This document shows, one piece after another, positions 42,358 to 50,297 of a stretch of DNA of 50,297 nucleotides. Source of the DNA: Roseovarius sp. MMSF_3359 (GTDB taxonomy: Bacteria > Pseudomonadota > Alphaproteobacteria > Rhodobacterales > Rhodobacteraceae). Position numbers and translations under genes: made by a program. The stretch is from contig NZ_JASHJC010000022.1 in the NCBI RefSeq assembly GCF_030733385.1, positions 1-50,297 of the forward strand, written 5' to 3'. How positions within the stretch are numbered: position 1 is the stretch's first letter; every line of letters begins with the position of its first letter. Under the pieces are notes generated by a model, which was given only the letters and a program-made list of their open reading frames with translations, searched no databases and was not told the DNA's origin.

Positions 42358-42458
42358 TTGGCCCTGCCGTCAAAGATATGATTACTGCCGGGAATGCCGT
42401 GAATTCTGGACAATCCGCTGCGGCTGTGACATCTGCCGGTTGATCCAGGAGAGAGCCA

Positions 42459-43784
42459 ATGACCACCACCCGTTTTGCCCCGTCGCCCACCGGTTACATC
42501 CATGTGGGCAACCTGCGTACCGCGCTGATGAACTACCTGATTGCGGCCAAGGCCGGGGGCACCTTCATCCTGCGGATCGACGACACCGATCCGGAACGGT
42601 CGAAGGAAGAATATGTTGACGGGATCAAGAAGGACCTGGAATGGCTGGGTCTGCACTGGGACCGGATCGAACGTCAGTCGGAACGGCTGGACCGCTATGC
42701 CGAGGCCGGGGATCGTCTGCGCGAGATGGGTCGCTTCTATGAGGCGTTCGAGACGCCTACGGAGCTGGATCTCAAGCGCAAGAAGCAGCTCAACATGGGC
42801 AAACCACCGGTCTATGACCGCGCCGCTCTGGCCCTGAGCGACGCCGAAAAGGAGGCCCTGCGCGCCGAGCGCGGCAATGGCGTCTGGCGCTTCAAGCTCG
42901 ACCAGGAGCGGATCGAATGGACCGATGGGATCCTTGGCGATATCTCGATTGACGCGGCAAGCGTTTCGGATCCGGTGCTGATCAAGGCGGACGGGCAGGT
43001 GCTTTACACGATTGCGTCGGTGGTCGACGATACCGAGATGGGTGTTACCCATGTTGTGCGCGGATCGGACCATGTGACCAACACCGCGACGCAGATCCAG
43101 ATCATCGAAGCCCTCGGCGGCACGGTGCCGGAATTTGCGCACCATTCGCTCCTGACCGGGCCGCAGGGGGAGAAATTCTCCAAGCGGTTCAAGGTCGCGT
43201 CCCTGCGCGATCTGCGCGAAGCAGGCGTAGAGCCGATGGCGCTTTTGAGCCTGATGGCGCGGCTTGGGTCGAGCGATCCTGTTGAGCTGCAAACCGAGAT
43301 GGCGGCGCTGATCGATGGGTTTGACATTGGCCGGTTTGGCACTGCCCCGACGAAACTTGATACCGAGGATCTGTTCCCGTTGTCGGCACGGGTATTGCAG
43401 GCGCAGCCCTTTGATGCCGTGGCCGCCCATATCGACGCGCTTGACGTCCCGTCGGACATCGCGCCGCAATTCTGGGAGGTCACGCGCGAGAATATCACCA
43501 CGCTGAATGACCTTGCTGGCTGGTGGGAGATGTTCCGCGACGGTGCCGAGCCAGTGATTGACGATGAGGACAAGGAGTTTGTCGCCGAGGCGATGGCGCT
43601 ATTGCCTGACGGACCGCATGATGCGGAAAGCTGGGGCAATTGGACCGCGGCGGTCAAAGAGGCCACCGGGCGCAAGGGTCGCGGCCTCTTCATGCCATTG
43701 CGCAAGGCCCTCACCGGGCAGGCGCATGGGCCGGATATGGCGCAGGTCTTGCCGCTCTTGCAGAAGATCCGCGCCAAGGGCTAG
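42459..43784 (+). CDS. gltX: Glutamate-tRNA ligase
   Basis: A 441-residue class I aminoacyl-tRNA synthetase charging tRNA(Glu), and probably tRNA(Gln) in a non-discriminating way, since GatB is also encoded here. The HIGH-type signature is PSPTGYIHVGNLRTALMNYL (His15-Asn18), the KMSKS-type motif is KFSKRFK and the zinc-less anticodon region is at the C-terminus. It is shorter than the ~480-residue E. coli enzyme, a size seen in the second GltX of alphaproteobacteria. The start has AGGAGAG about 7 bases upstream. The next gene is convergent, with 13 bases between the stops. Confidence 0.95.
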   Translation: MTTTRFAPSPTGYIHVGNLRTALMNYLIAAKAGGTFILRIDDTDPERSKEEYVDGIKKDLEWLGLHWDRIERQSERLDRYAEAGDRLREMGRFYEAFETPTELDLKRKKQLNMGKPPVYDRAALALSDAEKEALRAERGNGVWRFKLDQERIEWTDGILGDISIDAASVSDPVLIKADGQVLYTIASVVDDTEMGVTHVVRGSDHVTNTATQIQIIEALGGTVPEFAHHSLLTGPQGEKFSKRFKVASLRDLREAGVEPMALLSLMARLGSSDPVELQTEMAALIDGFDIGRFGTAPTKLDTEDLFPLSARVLQAQPFDAVAAHIDALDVPSDIAPQFWEVTRENITTLNDLAGWWEMFRDGAEPVIDDEDKEFVAEAMALLPDGPHDAESWGNWTAAVKEATGRKGRGLFMPLRKALTGQAHGPDMAQVLPLLQKIRAKG

Positions 43785-43797
43785 GGGCCCAAACGGC

Positions 43798-44061
43798 TCA
43801 GAAGTCGAAAATCTCGCTTAGGAAACTGTCGCGCTTTTTCTTCTTGCGCGGGCGCGTGTCGTAGCCGTGACCATGGTCATAGCTGCGCTCCGGCGCGTGT
43901 TGCGGCGGCGGGGGTGGCGGCGTTTGCGTCATGTTGCGCTCGATGATCTTGTCCAGCTCGCCGCGATCAAGCCACACGCCGCGACATTGCGGGCAATAGT
44001 CGATTTCAACGCCATTGCGGTCGGTCATTACGAGTTGGGTGCCATCAATAGGGCATTGCAT
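43798..44061 (-). CDS. TFIIB-type zinc-ribbon protein
   Basis: An 87-residue protein with an N-terminal zinc ribbon (Cys3, then CPQCRGVWLDRGELDKI with Cys23 and Cys26), the zf-TFIIB / COG3809 pattern. It is followed by a Pro-rich stretch and a Lys/Arg-rich tail ending SEIFDF. Such small proteins are common in bacteria and of unknown role. The short size makes the start less certain, but ATG 44061 places the first Cys properly. Confidence 0.85.
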   Translation of the reverse strand: MQCPIDGTQLVMTDRNGVEIDYCPQCRGVWLDRGELDKIIERNMTQTPPPPPPQHAPERSYDHGHGYDTRPRKKKKRDSFLSEIFDF

Positions 44062-44126
44062 GATCTGTCATAGCCTCCTGTTTCTGTCAGGATTGATATG
44101 GGGCTGATTGTCGTGAAAACAAGGTG

Positions 44127-46646
44127 TCAGTCGCGGGCGCGCAGGATCCGGGACGGGCGGGCGGAAAGCGGCCCAAGGGCAAAGGCCAGCCCGGCCAGCA
44201 GCGAAACACCGACCCCGCCGGAGATGATCGCGAGCGCCGAGGGCCAGTTGATGCTGAAACCGGTTTCCATGATGAAATGGCTGACCGCCCAGCCCCCCAG
44301 AAGACCGGCGCCAAGGGCTACGCCCCCCGCTGCCAGCCCAAGCAGCAGCGCGCGCAGGGTAAGGCTGCTCAGGATCTGCGCCCGCGTCGCACCGAGGGTT
44401 TTGAGAATGGCGGCCTCCTGCCTGCGTGCCTGGCTGTCCGCCGCAGCCGCCCCGATCAGGACCAGAAAGCCGGTCAGAAGCGTGGCCGACGCCCCCCAGG
44501 CCGATGCGCGCGCCAGACCGCCGAGCATTTCGGCCACCCGGTCGACCGCATCGCGCACGCGGATTGCGGTCACGTTGGGGAACATGCCGCTGATATCGTT
44601 GAGGATCGCGGCCTCCGCCTCGGGCGTGGCATAGGTGGTCGCGATGAAGCTATGCGGCGCCCCGGAGAGGGCCGAGGGGTTCATGATCATGATGAACCCC
44701 ATGCCCGCGGTCGAGAAATCAACTTCGCGCAGGCTGGTCAGCGTGGCGGTGATATCGCGCCCAAGGATGTTGACGGTCAGCAGATCGCCCAGGTTCAGGC
44801 CCATCTCCGCGGCCTCTTCGGCGGCAAAGCTGACCTGGGGCGGGCCGTCGTAATCCGCCCCCCACCATGCACCGGCAGTGATGGTCGTGCGCGCAGGAAC
44901 CGGACCGGCATAACTGATGCCACGATCCCCGCTCAGGACCCAGTGATCGCCCGCCACCTCGCGCGCAGGTTTGCCGTTGATCGCGGTGATGATCCCGCGC
45001 AGCATGGGGGCTTCGTCGATCTTGCTGACCGCGGGATCATTTTCGAGACGGTCGAGGAAACCGGGCATCTGGTCCTTCTGCAAATCGACGAAAAAGAAGC
45101 TCGGCGCACGGGCGGGCAGGTCGTTCGAGATCGCGCCTCGCAGGTTGGCGTCGATCTGTCCGATGGCGGCCAGGACCGACAGGCCAAGCCCCAGCGAGAG
45201 GACCACCGGGACCGTGGTGGCACCGGGTCCGCCGATGGCCCCGAGCGCCCAGCCAAGCGCCGGTACCCGCCGAAGACGGGGGCGCGCGCGACGGGCAAGC
45301 CATCGGATCAGTATCGCAGACAGCGCCAAGAGCATGAGCGCGCCGGTGATCCCGCCCAGCATCCAAAGAGTCAGCCGCGCATTGCCCGAAAACCAGATCG
45401 CCGCCGCCAGCAGCGCGCAGATCAAAAGCAAGGTGGCGATGAGAAAGACCGGTTTCGGGAGTTTGGCGTCGGGCGCCATGCCATCGCGAAAGAGCGTGGC
45501 CGCGCGGACCTCTTGCGTGCGGGCCAGCGGCCAGAGGGTGAATAGGAGGATGGTCAAGACGCTGTAAAGCACCGCCTCCGCCACTGGCGCCGGGTAGACG
45601 GCAAAGATCGCCGGAACCGGCAGTTCGGCCTCGATCAAAGACGCAAGCGTAATCGGCAGGCCCACGCCAAGCGCAAGGCCGATAAGCAGGCCAAGCACGG
45701 CAAGCGCGGCCACTTGCAGGAAAAACGTGAGGAAAATCGTGTTCTGATCCGCGCCCAATGTGCGCAATGTCGCGATCGTGTGCGTCTTGCCGGTCAGGAA
45801 AGCCCGCAACGCCGCAGAAATGCCCACACCGCCCACGGCAAGACCGCTCAAGCCGACAAGCACCAGGAATGCCCCCAACCGGGAGACGAATTCCGCGATG
45901 CCCGGCGCGCCGTTTCGGGCATCCGTCCATCGCATGCCACTGTTTTCAAACCGCTTTACGGCGGTGTATTGCGTCAGGTTGATGTCCGTGCCAGGCGGCA
46001 GCAGCAACCGATACTTGGTCGAAAACAGCGTTCCGGGCGCAAGGAGCCCCGCGTTCTCAAGCGCCGTCGTGGCGACAATCGTGCGCGGCCCCAGGGCAAA
46101 ACCACTGGCGATGCCGTCGGGCTCGGTCACAAGCTCCGCCATCAGACGAAAATCCTGCGTACCAAGACGGAACGTGTCACCGGGGCTGAGGCCCAGCCGG
46201 CCGGTCAAGAGCGGGTCCATGACCGCGCCGGGCAAGTCCCCAGTGCCGGCAAGTGCATCGGCCAGTGGGATCGCGGGATCAAGCGCGACCTCTCCGACGA
46301 GCGGGTAAGCCTCATCGACGGCCTTGATCTGGCTCAGGCTGCGTGTCCCGCCGGGAACGCTCGCCATGGAGCGGAAATCGGCAATCTCGGACACCGCAAG
46401 GGCGGTTTCCTCCATCCAGGCGCGCTCGGCGTCGCTGGCAAACCGGTAGGTGAATTCAAGCTCGGCATCGCCGCCCAGAAGGGTTGCCCCCTCGGCGGTC
46501 AGCCCGGCGTTGATGCTCTCGCGAACGGTGCCGACCAATGCAATCGCCGCGACGCCCAGGATGATACAGGCGAGGAAGATGCGAAAGCCGCGCAGACCGC
46601 CCCGCAATTCCCGCCGGGCAAGGCGCGCGGCCGTGCGAAAACTCAT
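44127..46646 (-). CDS. FtsX-like ABC transporter permease (YbbP type)
   Basis: An 839-residue membrane protein with about ten membrane segments in two FtsX-like blocks separated by long periplasmic domains. The N-terminal segment RELRGGLRGFRIFLACIILG is typical of the YbbP family. It overlaps the ATPase gene by 4 bases, so it is the permease partner of that protein. The E. coli ybbA-ybbP pair with a divergent tesA shows the same layout, so the same grouping is inferred here. The transported molecule is not known. Confidence 0.92.
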   Translation of the reverse strand: MSFRTAARLARRELRGGLRGFRIFLACIILGVAAIALVGTVRESINAGLTAEGATLLGGDAELEFTYRFASDAERAWMEETALAVSEIADFRSMASVPGGTRSLSQIKAVDEAYPLVGEVALDPAIPLADALAGTGDLPGAVMDPLLTGRLGLSPGDTFRLGTQDFRLMAELVTEPDGIASGFALGPRTIVATTALENAGLLAPGTLFSTKYRLLLPPGTDINLTQYTAVKRFENSGMRWTDARNGAPGIAEFVSRLGAFLVLVGLSGLAVGGVGISAALRAFLTGKTHTIATLRTLGADQNTIFLTFFLQVAALAVLGLLIGLALGVGLPITLASLIEAELPVPAIFAVYPAPVAEAVLYSVLTILLFTLWPLARTQEVRAATLFRDGMAPDAKLPKPVFLIATLLLICALLAAAIWFSGNARLTLWMLGGITGALMLLALSAILIRWLARRARPRLRRVPALGWALGAIGGPGATTVPVVLSLGLGLSVLAAIGQIDANLRGAISNDLPARAPSFFFVDLQKDQMPGFLDRLENDPAVSKIDEAPMLRGIITAINGKPAREVAGDHWVLSGDRGISYAGPVPARTTITAGAWWGADYDGPPQVSFAAEEAAEMGLNLGDLLTVNILGRDITATLTSLREVDFSTAGMGFIMIMNPSALSGAPHSFIATTYATPEAEAAILNDISGMFPNVTAIRVRDAVDRVAEMLGGLARASAWGASATLLTGFLVLIGAAAADSQARRQEAAILKTLGATRAQILSSLTLRALLLGLAAGGVALGAGLLGGWAVSHFIMETGFSINWPSALAIISGGVGVSLLAGLAFALGPLSARPSRILRARD

Positions 46647-47341
46647 TCCGCGGCCTCGGATTTGGAAGCGTCGGGTGCGATACGGCCGTCATGAAGCGCG
46701 ATCACCCGGTCACAGCGCGCCGCCAGCGCGGGCGCATGGGTGACCAGTACAAGTGTCGTGTTATGCCGGTCCTGCAGCCCGAAAAGCAGGTCGATGATCG
46801 CATCGCCATTGGCGCTGTCGAGGTTGCCGGTGGGCTCATCGGCCAGAACGATATCGGGCCGTGGCGCAGCGGCCCGGGCCAGGGCTACGCGCTGCTGCTC
46901 TCCGCCCGACAATTGCGAGGGGTAGTGACCCGCGCGTCCAGCAAGCCCAACGGCGGCCAGTTCTTCGGCAGCACGGTCATGTGCGTCGCGGTGTCCGGCC
47001 AGTTCGAGCGGCGTGGCGACATTTTCCAGGGCGGTCATCGTCGGGATCAGGTGAAAGGATTGAAAAACAACGCCGAAATGGTGGCGGCGCAGCCGTGCCA
47101 GTTGATCTTCGGACATGGCCGAGAGGTCATGGCCCAGGGCTGTCACTGTTCCACCACTGGCGCGTTCCAGCCCGCCCATGAGCATCAGGAGCGACGATTT
47201 GCCGGACCCCGACGGACCGATTAGCCCGACACTCTCGCCCCGGTGGACATCCAGCGTGATCCCCTTAAGTATCTCAACCAACCCGGCATTGCCCGTGAGC
47301 GAAAGCGTGGCGTCGTTGAGAGACAGGATAGGATCAGCCAT
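46643..47341 (-). CDS. ABC transporter ATP-binding protein (YbbA/LolD type)
   Basis: A 232-residue ATPase. Walker A is GPSGSGKSS, the signature is LSGGEQQRVALARA and Walker B is DIVLADEP. It pairs with the FtsX-like permease (4-base overlap of stop and start). ATG 47341 places the Walker A correctly, and the open frame far upstream lies over the esterase gene and is rejected. Its start codon overlaps the divergent esterase start codon by two bases, so expression of the two is likely linked. The probable role is outer-membrane or lipid-related transport, by family. Confidence 0.93.
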   Translation of the reverse strand: MADPILSLNDATLSLTGNAGLVEILKGITLDVHRGESVGLIGPSGSGKSSLLMLMGGLERASGGTVTALGHDLSAMSEDQLARLRRHHFGVVFQSFHLIPTMTALENVATPLELAGHRDAHDRAAEELAAVGLAGRAGHYPSQLSGGEQQRVALARAAAPRPDIVLADEPTGNLDSANGDAIIDLLFGLQDRHNTTLVLVTHAPALAARCDRVIALHDGRIAPDASKSEAAE

Positions 47342-48014
47342 GGGTTTGCGCCTGATTGCAAAAGATTTTCTGACATATGGGGTCGGGGGCCTCAGGGGCA
47401 AGGTAATGGCGGGCTTTCTTTTCCTGGCCGCGCCGCTTTCGGCGGAAGAGGTCACGGTCCTGGCGCTCGGTGACAGTCTGACACAGGGGTTCGGCTTGCC
47501 CGAAGCGCAGGGGTTCGTGCCGCAGATGCAGGCGTGGTTGCGCGGGCAGGGGGCCGATGTGACGCTCATCAATGCGGGCGTTTCCGGCGACACGACCGCG
47601 GGCGGCGCGGCGCGGGTTGAATGGAGCCTGACGCCAGAGGTTGATGTGATGATCCTCGCCCTTGGGGCCAACGACATGTTGCGCGGCATTGATCCCGATG
47701 TCAGCCGCGAGAACCTGTCGAAAATCCTGACCGTTGCCCGGGCGCAGGAGGTGGAGGTGCTTTTGGTTGGCCTCAAAGCGCCCGCCAACCTTGGCGCGGG
47801 GTACAAATCCGATTTCGATGCGATCTTCCCCGAACTGGCCGCGGCGTTCGGCGTGGCCTATGCGCCGGATTTCTTCGTGGGCCTCGAAGGGACCGCGCCT
47901 GCGGACTTGCCAACGTATTTCCTGCCCGACCGGCTGCATCCGAATGCCGACGGCGTGGCGCGGATCGTCGAAGGCTTGGGACCGAGCGTTCTGGAACTGG
48001 TGACGCCCGACTGA
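47340..48014 (+). CDS. Exported GDSL arylesterase/thioesterase (TesA-like)
   Basis: A 224-residue SGNH/GDSL hydrolase. Block I GDSLTQG, block III GANDMLRG and block V DRLHPN carry the catalytic Ser, Asn and Asp/His. The N-terminus has a hydrophobic export signal (MAGFLFLAAPLSA). The start may be ATG 47340 or, with a shorter signal, ATG 47406, and I list the longer form. It is divergent from the YbbA-like ATPase with overlapping start codons, the same neighbourhood as TesA in E. coli. The substrate is probably an ester or thioester in the periplasm. Confidence 0.88.
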   Translation: MGLRLIAKDFLTYGVGGLRGKVMAGFLFLAAPLSAEEVTVLALGDSLTQGFGLPEAQGFVPQMQAWLRGQGADVTLINAGVSGDTTAGGAARVEWSLTPEVDVMILALGANDMLRGIDPDVSRENLSKILTVARAQEVEVLLVGLKAPANLGAGYKSDFDAIFPELAAAFGVAYAPDFFVGLEGTAPADLPTYFLPDRLHPNADGVARIVEGLGPSVLELVTPD

Positions 48015-48020
48015 TGCCTT

Positions 48021-48057
48021 GGCCCGCGCTCCGGTTTCACCGGAATGTGATTGGGCC
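48021..48057 (+). terminator. Hairpin after the esterase gene
   Basis: TCCGGT/ACCGGA with a 3-base loop (48030-48044), flanked by GGCCC/GGGCC at 48021-48025 and 48053-48057, lies just after the stop. There is no T-run, so it is only a possible 3'-end structure. Confidence 0.3.
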
Positions 48058-48119
48058 GTTACCACGTCGCGGATGATACTGCGCCACATCTGTCATTGGC
48101 TATTCAGGGGTGCCCCTCG

Positions 48120-48626
48120 GTGAAAAAACAACGCAAGAAGCCGCAATCGAAACGTGCGCCAAAGCAGGCCGATCCCGCTGTGGAAGCCGAGACCGCCCGG
48201 TCCGAGAGCCGCCGCAAGTTTCTGCGATTGGCGCGCAATACGGCCATCGCCCTGCCGGTCCTGGTCGGTGCTACGGTGTTTTCGGTGCAATCCGTGCAGG
48301 CCACGATCTGCGAGGCGGACCTGACCAAGATCGGCAAGGGAAAACCATCCGTCGTGCAGGTGCACGACCCCAATTGCTCGCTGTGTCAGCAGTTGCAGCG
48401 CCAGACGCGCAAGGCGTTGAAATCATTCGACGATGAGGCGGTGACCTTTCTGGTGGCAGACATCAACACGGCGGAAGGCGGGGCCTTTGCCGCGCGTTTC
48501 GGCGTGCCGCATGTGACCCTCTTGCTGTTCGATGGGGACGGCGAAATGGTGCAGATTGTCCGTGGCCCAAGTGACACAGACAGCCTGCGCGAGATCATCG
48601 GTGCCCACCTCGCGGCCTATGGGTAA
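48120..48626 (+). CDS. Tat-exported thioredoxin-like protein with CSLC motif
   Basis: A 168-residue protein. A basic N-terminal tail leads into a Tat motif (SRRKFLR, 30-36) and a hydrophobic segment (about 41-58), then a thioredoxin-like fold with Cys86 and Cys89 in CSLC after VQVHDPN. Thioredoxin-like features downstream include LVADINT and GVPHVTLLLFDGDGE. GTG 48120 has an AGGGG ribosome site, and the upstream extension to 48051 is rejected. DoxX follows after 75 bases. The role is probably a periplasmic thiol-disulfide or copper-related redox function. Confidence 0.83.
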   Translation: MKKQRKKPQSKRAPKQADPAVEAETARSESRRKFLRLARNTAIALPVLVGATVFSVQSVQATICEADLTKIGKGKPSVVQVHDPNCSLCQQLQRQTRKALKSFDDEAVTFLVADINTAEGGAFAARFGVPHVTLLLFDGDGEMVQIVRGPSDTDSLREIIGAHLAAYG

Positions 48627-48701
48627 GTGGGCCGCCATCTTCGGTTAATCGGAACATGAAGGCGGGCAGGTTGGTGGCCCTCGATCCAAAGGGAAAATGG
48701 C

Positions 48702-49217
48702 ATGAGAGGTGACGCCATCGTGACATCCACGATCGCGCAGCAGTTCAGCTTGCTTCTGCTGCGCGTGAGCACGGGGTTTCTTCTGATCTGGTCCGGCCTC
48801 GCGAAGATCGTGAAGGCCAAGGCGCCATTTGCGCTGCGGTCGATGGAGTTGAGCGACACGATGAATGCCGTTTTGGGCTATGCCGCCGGTGGCGCGCAAC
48901 TGGTGATCGGTGTGCTGTGCGTGATCGGTCTCTGGCGCCGCTATGCCCTGTCGCTGCAGGCGCTGATCCATGGGTTTACCGCCATCAGCGTCTGGTGGGC
49001 GATCATTGATCCCTATCGTTGGTATATCACCGGTGTTGACCGCATCGTCTTCAATTCACACGTCTTTTACCCAACAAGCATCACCTTCGCGGCCTGTATC
49101 GTCCTGATAGCTTTTCGCCACCGCGACAGGATCGCCGTAGACACATTGTTGGATAAAGCCCCGCCCCAGGTGCCGCAGGCGGCGCCCACGGAAGAAAACC
49201 AGCATGCAGGGCTGTGA
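48702..49217 (+). CDS. DoxX family membrane protein
   Basis: A 171-residue integral membrane protein of the DoxX family, with four membrane helices (about 16-31, 56-76, 85-103, 120-140). The N-terminal helix LLLLRVSTGFLLIWSGLAKI is typical, and the C-terminal tail is soluble and Pro-rich. In other organisms DoxX proteins work with thiosulfate, thiol or quinone redox partners, and here the partner may be the upstream Tat-exported thioredoxin-like protein. ATG 48702 has AAGGGA upstream. Confidence 0.85.
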   Translation: MRGDAIVTSTIAQQFSLLLLRVSTGFLLIWSGLAKIVKAKAPFALRSMELSDTMNAVLGYAAGGAQLVIGVLCVIGLWRRYALSLQALIHGFTAISVWWAIIDPYRWYITGVDRIVFNSHVFYPTSITFAACIVLIAFRHRDRIAVDTLLDKAPPQVPQAAPTEENQHAGL

Positions 49218-49225
49218 AGGGCGTT

Positions 49226-49273
49226 GCACCCTGCAATGGCCGGTTGGTGGTCTGAGCACCGGCCGCCGGGTGC
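49226..49273. terminator. Structured hairpin between convergent doxX-like and lipoprotein genes
   Basis: Outer arms GCACCC (49226-49231) and GGGTGC (49268-49273) enclose GGCCGGT (49238-49244) and ACCGGCC (49258-49264). The fold is stable, but no T-run is seen, so it is only a possible bidirectional terminator. Confidence 0.4.
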
Positions 49274-49302
49274 ATCGACCGGCGACCGGGCATTTCATTT
49301 TG

Positions 49303-49659
49303 TCATTCGCAGGCGATGATGAAACGTTGCGTCCAGCGTGATACGAGTTTGGGGATGGCCGAGATCAGGTAGGACCCGACCTTTGCCTCTTCCTTTTTCA
49401 GGATTCTATAGCCGCCCGACGGGCAGGCCTTGGCGGCTCTTGCCGGTAACCGAGAAAACTTCTTGCCGGTTGCCAGTTCTTTCAACGCAATCTCGGTCTG
49501 GGCATCGGTGGGTGGATAGTCGAAGTTGCTCGTATAGAGGGTCACGACGTCAAAGGCTTCCTGGCCACTGTATTCGATCTTGTCAGGTACAGACAGGGTC
49601 GTGGACCCGCACGCCGTCAATGTGCCGAACAGGACTGCCAGGGCCGCTATTTTCTTCAC
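49303..49659 (-). CDS. Small lipoprotein of unknown function
   Basis: A 118-residue protein with a lipoprotein signal (KKIAALAVLFGTLTAC, lipobox LTAC), so it is probably anchored in the outer or inner membrane. I see no known domain in the mature part (motifs SVPDKIEYSGQEAFDVVTLY and KLVSRWTQRFIIACE). GTG 49659 has AGGAGG 8 bases upstream; TTG 49662 is also possible. It has its own ribosome site and no close partner. Confidence 0.75.
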   Translation of the reverse strand: MKKIAALAVLFGTLTACGSTTLSVPDKIEYSGQEAFDVVTLYTSNFDYPPTDAQTEIALKELATGKKFSRLPARAAKACPSGGYRILKKEEAKVGSYLISAIPKLVSRWTQRFIIACE

Positions 49660-49862
49660 CAAATTCGCCTCCTAAAGCCAATGATAACGCCGATCGCGAA
49701 TGGACGGCCCTCTGCTGGCAACAGGGGCAATGCAGATGCAAACTGCTCCCCGTCGCCTCATGATCAGCGTTCCCGATACGACTTCAGGCGTTGGTAGCAG
49801 CAGGCATGTGAAGGTTCAATAGAAGTGATTAAAATCAACGGCTTTCGACTTGAACCTGATCT

Positions 49863-50297
49863 TTACTGGCTTTGCCATAGCGCCTGATACACGGCGTCGA
49901 TGCCGTCGGCTTCGGACGCGATGCTGAAATGCGTGGTGGCGGCGTCCCGGGCCGATTGCGCCATTTTGCGGAAACGGTCGGGGGTGTTCAGAAGGTCGGA
50001 CAGGGCGGCGATGGTAGCGTCGGGATCGTCTTCGGGAACAATCGCACCAGCCTGGCCCTGACCCGAGAAACTGCGGTAATACCCCTGATCGGTGGCCACA
50101 AAGGGCACGCCCGAGGCCATGCCTTCAAGCGGCGCCATGCCGTAACCCTCGTAGCGGGGAAGTTGGACCACCGCCGATAACCCGCGCATCAGCGCAGGCA
50201 GCGCATCGGGGGCGATCTCGCCGGGAAAAAGGACGCGGTCCGCGAGGCCCTCCGCGGAAATCCTCGCTTGTAGCTCTTCCTGGAATGGCTGATGCGC
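49863..50297 (-). CDS. Glycosyltransferase C-terminal part (GT4 type), runs off the window
   Basis: The frame stays open from its stop at 49863 to the last base of the window, so this is the C-terminal 144 residues of a longer gene. The block LFPGEIAPDALPALMRGL, followed by RYEGYGMAPLEGMASGVPFV, is the nucleotide-sugar binding region of GT4 glycosyltransferases, with the E-x7-E pair. The ATG at 50189 is an internal methionine, not the start. Acceptor and sugar are unknown. No terminator is clear in the 200 bases between this gene and the lipoprotein gene. Confidence 0.85.
   Translation of the reverse strand, partial: AHQPFQEELQARISAEGLADRVLFPGEIAPDALPALMRGLSAVVQLPRYEGYGMAPLEGMASGVPFVATDQGYYRSFSGQGQAGAIVPEDDPDATIAALSDLLNTPDRFRKMAQSARDAATTHFSIASEADGIDAVYQALWQSQ

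Noticed and set aside
1..50297. tRNA, rRNA or insertion sequence genes
   Set aside because: I looked for tRNA T-loop patterns, transposase motifs and terminal inverted repeats in the gaps and saw none. The gaps are mostly too short.

Overview
The window looks like chromosomal DNA of a marine-type alphaproteobacterium of the Rhodobacterales (Roseobacter group). This is inferred from gene content, not from a marker gene: GC-rich coding, a two-subunit PntAB transhydrogenase, GatB with a discriminating-type GltX, a DUF3422 protein, an iron-sulfur bacterial cryptochrome/photolyase, a Hint/RTX protein and several calcium-binding RTX proteins. There are no tRNA or rRNA genes, insertion sequences, CRISPR arrays or prophage blocks. 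The only phage-like gene is a lone tail-tube homologue.

Layout. 0.1-1.6 kb: gatB. 1.7-6.7 kb: three tandem paralogous secreted matrixin-type zinc proteases with RTX repeats, each followed by a hairpin. 6.7-8.6 kb: a membrane protein divergent from an HxlR regulator and an HD-domain protein, with a palindrome that overlaps -10-like boxes on both strands. 8.6-15.8 kb: a hypothetical protein, a lytic transglycosylase, a tandem universal stress protein, pepN, a PuuD-like glutamine amidotransferase and a membrane-anchored cytochrome c. 15.8-18.3 kb: a large Hint/RTX protein. 18.5-20.8 kb: a tight operon of an SDR, a YjbR-family protein and kynureninase. 21.2-26.3 kb: an isoprenylcysteine methyltransferase-family protein, pntAB with a strong terminator, and a DUF3422 protein. 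26.4-27.7 kb: a CAP-domain RTX protein whose C-terminal module matches that of the three proteases. 28.1-30.0 kb: two peptide-type ABC permeases without their ATPases or binding protein. 30.2-32.4 kb: leuA, a cupin gene and a leucine-rich leader peptide with mutually exclusive hairpins, which I read as a leucine attenuator. 32.4-34.6 kb: an SDR overlapping an FeS-BCP photolyase. 34.7-38.6 kb: a CadC-like membrane regulator with TPRs divergent from an exported SRPBCC protein, and a MORN-repeat protein. 38.7-43.8 kb: nadE, the orphan tail-tube protein, a Tat-exported metallo-beta-lactamase-fold protein, a DUF1801 protein and gltX. 43.8-49.7 kb: a zinc-ribbon protein, a YbbAP-type ABC transporter with a divergent TesA-like esterase, a Tat-exported thioredoxin-like protein next to a DoxX protein, and a small lipoprotein. 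49.9 kb to the end: the C-terminal part of a glycosyltransferase that runs off the window.

How the genes work together. The strongest theme is secretion. Four proteins (three proteases and the CAP protein) lack N-terminal signals and end in a homologous module of about 75 residues terminating in Asp-[Asp/Glu/Ser]-Phe-[Leu/Ile]-Phe. They are probably cargo of one type I secretion system encoded elsewhere. Other genes are housekeeping or stress functions. The most informative non-coding elements are the leucine leader upstream of cupin-leuA, a highly structured intergenic block at 20974-21105, and the HxlR palindrome at 7512-7525.
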